Source: Sinonovacula constricta (taxonomy: Eukaryota; Mollusca; Bivalvia; Cardiida; Solecurtidae). Taken from it: a stretch of DNA of 64,000 nt. Shown piece after piece: positions 56,391 through 64,000 of the stretch (position 1 is the first letter of the stretch; every line of letters begins with the position of its first letter). The stretch covers positions 28,131,248 through 28,195,247 of the forward strand of contig CM017572.1 of assembly GCA_007844125.1 (NCBI GenBank). The letters run 5' to 3'. The notes below the pieces were generated by a model, which saw nothing but the letters and a program-made list of their open reading frames with translations, was not told where the DNA came from and ran no database searches. The position numbers and the translations under genes were made by a program.

Positions 56391-57507
56391 TAGTCTCCAC
56401 AAACTTAAATTATTGAAAGTATTCGTTTTTGAACACATTACTGTATTTTGATTTAAATAAGGATATAATTACGAATATTCCCACAACGTTTTTTTTTATT
56501 TTATGTCTCAATAAAACGCCTTAATGACAGGAAATGCAACATTTTCGTAATGAAGAACTGTGAAGGTCAGCCGCGAGTGACGAACATAAAGAGAACATTG
56601 GATTCAGTCATTCCTGCTTTGGCACTTTATTTCTCAAAGAAATAGCTTGTGAACATACTATTATTTCTACATGTTTGAAATCATTTAACGTGTAAGCTCC
56701 AAATGAGATGGTAGATGGAACGGTCACAGTTGGTCTCACAATTTTATTATTTCAAAACCCAATAGGCTATAGCTCTACATGAAAGTTCAACAGAAATTTA
56801 TAAAATGCTATTGTAATTCAAATGTGACACTATATATTGCTGCTGTAGCATGTTAAGAACTTAGAATATTAATTAATTTATTTTATAAGGCATGTTTAAT
56901 TGATTCATGCTGCTTTGTCTGTATGTTTATTTATCTGATTAAGAAAAATGGCCGACATAATCTTGGAGGGTGTTCTTCTAAGGTGCAGTATATTATACAA
57001 ACTACATGGTAAAAATTGCCAATTTTTTGCTAGATATTTCAGGTAATATAGTAGATAATTTCTGTGTATTTTATTTGGATGGACTCTGTCACTAACTTTA
57101 AATTTTTTTTTTTTTTTTTAAAATGAAGTACATTATAATAAATTAAAAAAATGGCTATTTTCGAGTACAAATGACAAAGTATTTTTACTTTTATATACTT
57201 TATTGTAAACAATATGAAACATTTGATATTTTTGCCTGATAATATGATACCTAATGGACAATTTGATACCATATGTGCCATATTTTAAAAGAATTTGTGA
57301 AAAATAAGACACTTTTTACAAATCATAGGTTGGCATATTTTTGGCAATTTTGAGTAGTGACCCCATAAAATGTAAAACTTGCCATAAATTACTTATTTTA
57401 TGGTAAAAATCTTTTAAATTTTGCAAACATGTCTAGAATTAAGTATAGAATAAATATATTATAACATTTCATGTGTCCTGTTTTATGACAATGAAGGATC
57501 TAAATCC
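56184..57507. mobile_element. TTAA-flanked 1.32-kb non-autonomous element
   Basis: The left end TTAA|GGATTTAGGCCC and the right end GGATCTAAATCC|TTAA form inverted termini (10 of 12 bases match) with a TTAA duplication (56180-56183 and 57508-57511). Block A has the empty site: its sequence passes from GCCGCTTTAA directly to the part matching B after 57511. Inside, a 103-bp direct duplication (56184-56287 and 56288-56390) starts with the terminal word, and a T-run lies at 57107-57120. There is no transposase. TTAA specificity is the hallmark of piggyBac, but the family is not proven. Confidence 0.82.
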
Positions 57508-58809
57508 TTAAGCCCGTTTTGTTCTAAAAACAACAACAATAAATACAATATAACAATTATCGATTATAAATACATCTCCATCGACACATTTGTTCATACA
57601 AATGATAATCGACGAACTATGTAATAAAGGTTCTCATAATTTTGTAATTTCATATACCATTTTTTGTAAAGTCCAGGAGCGGATTAGGGGGGGGGGGGGC
57701 TGTGCAAGGAACACGAATAAAACTGGTAGAACATATCTAATAAATACATTTCATCAATAAACGTTGAATGACTAGTGAAATTGTATCAGATGTGATCCCA
57801 ATTTACGTCAGAGCACATAGGCGGCACTCCAGAAATCTATGTTTCCACCCTAATAGCGAACGTGTTCAATACAACCTTCGAATACATCATTAATGGTATC
57901 TTTAAAGGTCATTTCATGTCTTCTGTATGTAATATATGACATGGCGTGTAAAGAAATCCAAAAATCATAAAGTGAGAACGTTTAAATATTTGAAGAACGT
58001 TCAATCCCGCTCGGGCTAAATTACTAGATCCGCTCTTGGAATCATGCACAGTTTGGGATATGGAATGACAGGTAAACCGGTATTGTTACATATGCGCAGA
58101 AACATCGAGTGCAGCATCAACACAGCAATATCTTTTCCTTGCAAATTATGTTGACATGAAATGTTACTAAATCTTTTAATGAAATATTGAAAAACACTCA
58201 ATACGAGCACTCTATAATTGTCCAACGAAGGACACACATGGCCGTGTTTATACTATATAATATTCTAATTAGACCCTATACACTACAACTGATGCCTTGC
58301 TGGTCACGGCTTCAATTTTTAAAATAAAATAATACTGAAAACCGATTGATGATTGTTTATATAACAACTGTCTGACATTTTTGCATTTATGCGCATACCG
58401 CCACATGTTACACGAATGTATTAAACCGAAATGCGAATAGTAGTATGAAATAATTTATTTAAAATTTATTTTTTAATTCAGAAGAAATCTGAAACGAATG
58501 TTAAAAAAAATCAGCATTGGAGTAATGTATAGACTACGTTGCATCTTCTTGTTGATTTTGCAGGAAAGCGTATTATCCGCGTGTGATGACGTCATATAGT
58601 TATGATTAATGACGTAATTGTTTTGATGCTGATGTAAAAAATACAAACATGGCAAACTGAGATGAAAACATCAAACTGAATTTAAATAAACTTTAATTAT
58701 AGGAACGTGTGTACCAAATAGTCAATGGAAATACAACAATATATCAACTACAAACTTATCTGTAACATTTACAGATGAACAGAGTTTCAAACACACGTTT
58801 TAATTTCAT

Positions 58810-58815
58810 TTTATT
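58810..58815 (-). terminator. Poly(A) signal of TRIM-like gene B
   Basis: AATAAA on the minus strand about 155 bases after the stop, at the same place as in gene A. Confidence 0.5.
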
Positions 58816-58967
58816 TCTAAACAAAATGTCGATTGAACATTGTTTCAATAAAATGATGATTTAATTCCACTTTCATAACGAGTCACTAATTTACAAAATG
58901 TCACAATCAGCAACAAAGGAGAAACACAAATAAAAAACAAAATGTCCGACAATAATTAATATAAACG

Positions 58968-59537
58968 TTACTTCCATTCCACCATCAGAAGCTGATCACT
59001 CTCCCCACCGACATACAAGTAACTCCTCCACACATCATAACTGAGGCAGACTGGACGCCAGATTCCATCTTCCTTGGACAATATCTGACCTACCACGTGA
59101 CCATCCTCGGTCAACTTGACTACGTTGTGTGAATGATATCCACTGGAAAACACGAGACCGTGATGGTCAGTGGTCACACCCCAGGCACAAGACAGTCCAA
59201 GATCCTTCTGAGAGAGACAGAATATCGGTCCCCCGTCCGTGCCGACACATACAAGACCTCTCCCCCCGTCAGCCACATAGAGTCGATCGCCGTAACCGGC
59301 GATTTGTTGGATGTAAGAGAACAGTTTCCGGCCGGCGGTGTCCATGGAGATCTCCCTCAGCTTCCTTCCACTACACACGTCGTGTACATACAAGATGGTA
59401 CCACCCCACCCTGCACAGTACAGCAGTCCGCCATGACAAGCGATCCTGGCGGTCTCATGTCCCAACTCGACTGTTCTTGTCCTGGTAAGACTGACTGTGT
59501 TGTACACGTGGACTTGGAAAGAATCATAGATGGCAAC
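58968..59537 (-). CDS. TRIM-like gene B, last exon: NHL-repeat domain
   Basis: This exon encodes 189 residues and is a close paralogue of the exon at 20440-21018. Matching blades are HVYNTVSLTRTRTVELG, LLYCAGWGGTILYVHD, DRLYVADGGRGLVCVG, GVTTDHHGLVFSSGYHS and YLYVGGESDQLLMVEWK. The acceptor (CTGTATTTCCAG|GTT, phase 0) is conserved and fits the donor at 61120 across a 1.58-kb intron. The frame is intact, with small in-frame length differences (QQIAGYGDRL against RLIAVNSSGDRL), consistent with a gene still under constraint. Confidence 0.88.
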   Translation of the reverse strand, partial: VAIYDSFQVHVYNTVSLTRTRTVELGHETARIACHGGLLYCAGWGGTILYVHDVCSGRKLREISMDTAGRKLFSYIQQIAGYGDRLYVADGGRGLVCVGTDGGPIFCLSQKDLGLSCAWGVTTDHHGLVFSSGYHSHNVVKLTEDGHVVGQILSKEDGIWRPVCLSYDVWRSYLYVGGESDQLLMVEWK

Positions 59538-61119
59538 CTGGAAATACAGAAATGTAGACCAGAGTAAAACATTATAAATGTACAGATAGAGCAATATTTT
59601 CTTTAGTTTAGTGTGATATTTCTGATACTATTAATCATGTGAACACGTAAAAGCAGTTATGTTGCAGGATTAAATATCTATTGATACAGTACTTTGCAGT
59701 AGATCTACTATTTTATACTTTTGTAAAGATTCATGCACACATTAAGAGTCAACCAATCAATAATGTCACATTTAGTATTAAGCAGCCAACTTGTCAATTC
59801 TAATAGTTAATACACATCAGCTTTCTCTCCTGCCTTCCAGGACGTACGCCACGTGACGGTCGTGGCAATCCGAGTGTAAACGTTGGTTCCAAATTCGTCG
59901 CGTAGGGTAATAATGTATAATAATGTATAATGTATATATATATCGAATGTAATGTTCATCCGAAACATTCGGTAAACATGCTTGCTTTGTTTACCTAATG
60001 ATAAAGAAATATATATCATTCCTAGACTTTAAATAAATTGTTGTCAGTCACAGTTCCGGTCCCTGAAATAGTTTATGTTACCCATTACAATAAATTCCGC
60101 GTACATGTATGCTAACAGTGATTCAAATGTTCATGTCTTATGTGACGTAATTTCATCTCATTTCGGTATACATCTCATATCGTTACTATTTTTCTTTCTT
60201 TCACACATACGAGTTTTCAGCTAAGTTTGAAATGTATTTTCTCTATATCTGGTGCCTTGTGATACCCTCAAACAATTACCGAATAATTAAAATATATTTT
60301 CCCAATCTAAGTAGACCTAGGCAAAGATAAAGATTTTGTTACATGATTACAGTCTTATCCTCCAGCACATTCTTTTTTTAAGAGTGCACGCGGCCATGTG
60401 ATTTATCAGAGGCGCAAATGGGCCACTCGACTTATTGTCAAGTCGAATGATTTAGTCTATACCTGTCTTCCATCTGACCTGCTGTGTATTGCTTATATTC
60501 CTTGTTAATTCAATCTACAGCACTTAGGTGATACATGACCACGAGTGAAATTAAATACAATCATACGATGAAATTATTTCTGTCGATACGGCGTAGACAT
60601 TTTTTTCTATTAAGATTTTCTAAATATTCGTATAAAGGCATGTGCGAATTATGGCCACTCACCTGGCGACCATGTCTTTAGACTGATCAAAACTCTTGAA
60701 GCAAGCTTAATACAATGCCACCAAAGAAACATGTAAATGAAATATCACGGCTCTACCTCTTGAAGTTGCTGACTAGATTTTCCAATTTTCCCTACCATTT
60801 GGCCACACCCCTGACAATAATCAACAAATTAAAACAATAAGTCAATGATATTTTCTTGGTAGAACCAGTGCTCAGGTACTAAGTACACGCAATAATGTGC
60901 AGAACCATGGACGCCCACTTAAGCTTGTTGTGGAGCATGCCGTTATATAATATAAACTTGACCCGACCCGTTATTAAAATAATCATGCACATGCAATGTT
61001 TTACTAATATTTCTTTTAATTAAATTTATTTTATTGTTGGTAAATCTTGCGTGTCGATATACTACATTATAGTATACATCCAAATTAAATCACCAAAGAG
61101 ACACGAAAAGTATACTTAC
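59538..61119 (-). other. Intron 2 of TRIM-like gene B
   Basis: Non-coding. 59818-60150 aligns with 23500-23935 and 60862-60910 with 41048-41100, so the sequence that in gene A is split by 17 kb of repeats is almost continuous here. Confidence 0.75.
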
Positions 61120-62005
61120 TGCTACCTCTTGTGGACCAATACAGCATACATCTGTTGGCTGTCCATCTGTATCACTGAACTTGGTCACCATGCTACTTGA
61201 CGGGTCTACATGCTTTAGTCTTCTGTTATTGTAATCAGTTACCATCAGACTTCCATCACTGAGATGACAGCAACCACTACTGGAACATGTATTCGTATCC
61301 TCGTGTATCCTCACATTGATGCGTTTCTTTTCTGGTCTCACAACTGGCCTATTTTCCTGTTTCTGCACTGGCCTCTCTACTTGACGGTCTGCTGGACTCC
61401 TTACTATTTCCTGTACTGGTATGTCTGCTTCACCTCCAACAGCACCCTGTGAGCTGATATCTTGTGTCTTTGTGCTGACTTCCTTAACAAGGGAACTGAA
61501 ACAGCGCAGGGAGTCAAATATCTTCCTTTCAGTCATGAAGTTGAATTGATGTCCCTTTATTAGTCTGTCCGACTCCTTATGAAAAGCATCAACTTTTGGA
61601 GCAAGTGTCTGACCCTTCTTTTTAAGGACAAACGCATTGGCTTTCCACTGTTTTGACTTTGTAATTTTGTTTAAACATTGATTTATTTCATCTTTAGTTA
61701 AAGCACACGCTTGTCGATGATGTTTGGTGACTGCAAGAAGCTCTTCTTGTTTACTTTTGATATCCTTCTTACTCTTCTCTTTAAGCTCCTCAATTCGGGA
61801 CAACAATTTCTTCGCATAGTCTTCCAGATCCTTAAGAAAACCATCACCACTATGCTGAATATTAGCCTCGTGCTTATCTAAAGCTTCAATGGCTTTGTTA
61901 ATATTGTCCAGAGCTGAATTTAATTGTGCAGGGACAGCTTGTAACTCAGGATCAGCATTGAGTTCATCAGAGTATACCCTTATATTTTGGGGGTCCTGAC
62001 ATTTC
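61120..62005 (-). CDS. TRIM-like gene B, coiled-coil exon
   Basis: The exon starts at acceptor CTTTTCAG|G and ends at donor GTAGCA|GTAAGT, and its phases equal those of the gene A exon. It opens with KCQDPQNIRVYSDELNADPE, then the coiled coil (NINKAIEALDKHEANIQ, AKKLLSRIEELKEKSKKD), a short linker (SPADRQVERPVQKQENRPVV) in place of the 12-residue repeats, and CCHLSDGSLMVTDYNNRRLK starting the NHL propeller. The frame has no stop from acceptor to donor. The B-box exon that should precede it is not found up to 64000 and is presumably beyond the window. Confidence 0.9.
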
Positions 62006-62388
62006 CTGAAAAGAAAAGGAAAAAGATCGTCACAATCGTAAGGCGGAGGAAGACCCCAGACATATGTCTAAACAGAACAGCCTTTACAATACCGGTAAGC
62101 TGGAATACCCCACATGTTTGACCTTGAGTATGACTCGGCGACTCTACCTTTCAAATACATTAACACTTACTATAAGAGGCAGTGATTTGAATTGAGAATT
62201 AACATACTTTTGCCACTCCATTCTCATCTAAAAATTGTCTTCACATTATTTACTTAACATGTCAATCGATGCACAGTGTTTCAAATGACCAGCATTGTTC
62301 TTTGTCTACATTACCATGTCCGTTTAACCTTATCTTTACTTGAAAAAGATCCGTTATTTTTTGCTTGAGGCCAATTATCAATACTTAG

Positions 62389-62668
62389 CCGGTTACAATA
62401 GCTCAGGTGGTAGAGCGTCGGCTTGCGGATCTGAAGGTCGCGGGTTCAAAACCCGGCCGGGTCAAACCAAAGACTTTAAAGTTGGTAGTAGTTTCATCCC
62501 TTCTAACGCTCGGGGCTAAGGGGGCAGCATTACGCCCGACTCGTCGGTGTCAGTATAATGGACCGACCGGGTTCAGTTCCTGGGCTACTCATAAGTGCCC
62601 CTGTGCTATAATGATAGAAATGTCGCTGCACAGTATCGGCAAAAAATGCCGGCAAATCCTATCCGAAT
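62389..62668 (+). mobile_element. tRNA-derived SINE, family A (copy 3)
   Basis: ACAATAGCTCAGGTGGTAGA (A box), GGGTTCAAAACCCGGCC (B box), AAACCAAAGACTTTAAAGTTG, CTAACGCTCGGGGC, and the tail GTATCGGCAAAAAATGCCGG. It lies in the presumed intron 1 of gene B, antisense to the gene. The open frame 62407-62766 is a shadow. Confidence 0.93.
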
Positions 62669-63943
62669 CCTTAGCACAGTTCAACCATATATTATCCCTT
62701 AAAATACATGTTTTTGTTGTTGTTGTTTTTTGTAAATTAAAAGTTGCCTTTGCAATGACTGTATAGATATATAATTTCACCAGCAAATCATATCACTCCT
62801 AACCAGATAGCTAATTGAAGGCGCTTTGTCATTGATTTGCTTTTTTGTGTCATGTACACAAGGGTGATGGTAAATAGGGCTGTTGTGATGTTGGAACCAT
62901 ACCATGATATATTTCGATACATATAGAGCTTACTGCAATACGTACAACACCATATTCCCAAATTTAAACAATTATAAGGAGCTATTTCACTCAATATAAT
63001 GAGCACAGTGAACAATAAATACCTGAGAAAAATATGACATAGTTTTATAAGCTTTGTAACAGGTAAACTCAGAAACATGAAAGTAATATAACTAAAAGGT
63101 CACAATGTACAGTCAAGCAACAAATTAACTTTTCGTGACAGTAAAGTGTGATGCTCCCATTGAATTAAGGCGATGATAAATCGGAGGTGAACAATAGGCA
63201 ATACTAAAGTTCTAGGTATTCTTCATCGAAATATATCTCATTACAATGTGGCTACTTGGAGTAAATTGTATTCCCAATAGGAATCATGCATCTATGCAAC
63301 AATTCTTTTTCTTAAATCAAGATATTACATTGTGCAAATAAAGCTAAAACTAGTTTAAAACTCATATTGAAAGGAATACTGCAAATGAAAATCGAGTAAG
63401 CACATTTTCTGGGATGTTCAGAATGCATTGCATTAAAAGGTTTCGACAGCAGTCTACATTTTCAGTCGTTGATCGCTTTTCATCAATACAAGCACAATTG
63501 ACCCTTGATGCACAAAATGCTGGCAATAACCAAAAGAAACAAAATATGATGAAAAAGCGATATTATCATTGTGTATCACGGTAGAGTAATAAATCCACAC
63601 AGTATTGCAATAAACCGGCATGCCACAAATACATTAATGCATGGGCGGATCTAGTAGGCGGGTCAAGGGTGTATAAGTGTTGCGTATGTGTACAGTGCTA
63701 CAGAGAAGACAAGTAAGCACGTATTTATGCGTAAAATGTTTTGAAAAAATGCATTGAAAAAAATTGTTTGGGAAAAATATTTCTATGAAAGCCTGTTAAG
63801 CATCTGAAATGCAGGAAATTACACTATATGGCTTCAAGATGTCAACAATGACAAAGAATTAAAAAATACAATGCATTGTCTAATGTATGTAATAAGGTAG
63901 ACTGATAGACTAAACATGTATTGCCTCGACACGATTTTACTTC
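62669..63943. other. Non-coding, presumed intron 1 of gene B
   Basis: AT-rich. No B-box exon or other supported feature was found. Confidence 0.5.
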
Positions 63944-64000
63944 AAGGTGACACTGTGACCTTGACCTTTAAGGAAGCGACCCCAATTTTCGCGCGCGACA
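63944..64000. repeat. Start of a TGACCTTGACC-type dispersed repeat at the window edge
   Basis: CAAGGTGACACTGTGACCTTGACCTTT contains two direct AGGTCA-like half-sites on the minus strand. Similar TGACCTTGACCTT stretches are common in molluscan dispersed repeats; the element is cut by the window end. Confidence 0.4.

Larger units (their letters stand above)
54971..58967. repeat. Duplication block B, part 3' of the NHL gene
   Basis: Collinear with 17373-20439, with a 1.3-kb insertion at 56184-57507 described separately. 55400-55730 also matches block C. The frames at 55592-55795, 55988-56191, 57039-57281, 58016-58237 and 58473-58655 are not conserved in the other copies and are not called. Confidence 0.88.

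Overview
The window looks like nuclear DNA of a bivalve mollusc. The evidence is: spliced genes for a B-box/coiled-coil/NHL protein (a family strongly expanded in bivalves); several tRNA-derived SINE families; a tandem-repeat element beginning GCTCACCTGAGC of a kind common in bivalve genomes; metazoan DNA-transposon genes of the hAT and pogo/Tigger type; AT-rich spacer with many G/C homopolymers. There are no bacterial or organellar genes. No database search was possible, so the species is not named.

Layout. 0-6.4 kb is mostly non-coding: a 78-bp triplicate, a SINE-like tRNA head, a poly-C tract, a partial third copy of a local duplication (4.14-5.11 kb), and a CRE/E-box-rich stretch near 6 kb. 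6.40-9.95 kb is one complete hAT transposon with terminal inverted repeats; its ZMYM1-like transposase is broken by one frameshift and one stop. 10-14.5 kb holds a possible orphan exon, a degenerate tandem repeat, a SINE and a 145-bp-unit mobile element. 14.7-17.3 kb is a 31-bp minisatellite (split by a SINE) joined to a 180-bp GC-rich tandem array. 17.3-24 kb is duplication copy A, carrying the last exon (NHL) of a minus-strand TRIM-like gene. 24-29.4 kb holds a small hAT-like MITE, a (TA)n run, and single SWIM and THAP zinc-finger exons. 29.45-40.59 kb is a single 11-kb, 61-bp-unit minisatellite. 41.4-44.7 kb carries the coiled-coil and B-box exons that match the NHL exon at 20.4 kb in phase. 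The whole 24-41 kb stretch is therefore best read as a 20-kb intron of that gene. 45.1-47.3 kb is a divergently transcribed pogo/Tigger-like transposase gene with a PHD finger. 50.6-54.2 kb has a SINE, a purine-rich 39-bp repeat and a second 31-bp array. 54.9-62 kb is duplication copy B with a second TRIM-like gene, whose matching intron is only 1.6 kb and whose first exon should lie beyond the right edge.

How it fits together. A segment containing the 31-bp array, a SINE and an NHL gene was duplicated. The two copies then diverged through SINE, MITE and minisatellite insertion. Comparing A with B shows a TTAA-flanked 1.3-kb element present only in B. The most interesting signals are the intronic 61-bp array, in which a small dyad is kept by paired changes, the paralogue-specific intron growth, and a CRE-bearing inverted repeat just upstream of the hAT transposase.
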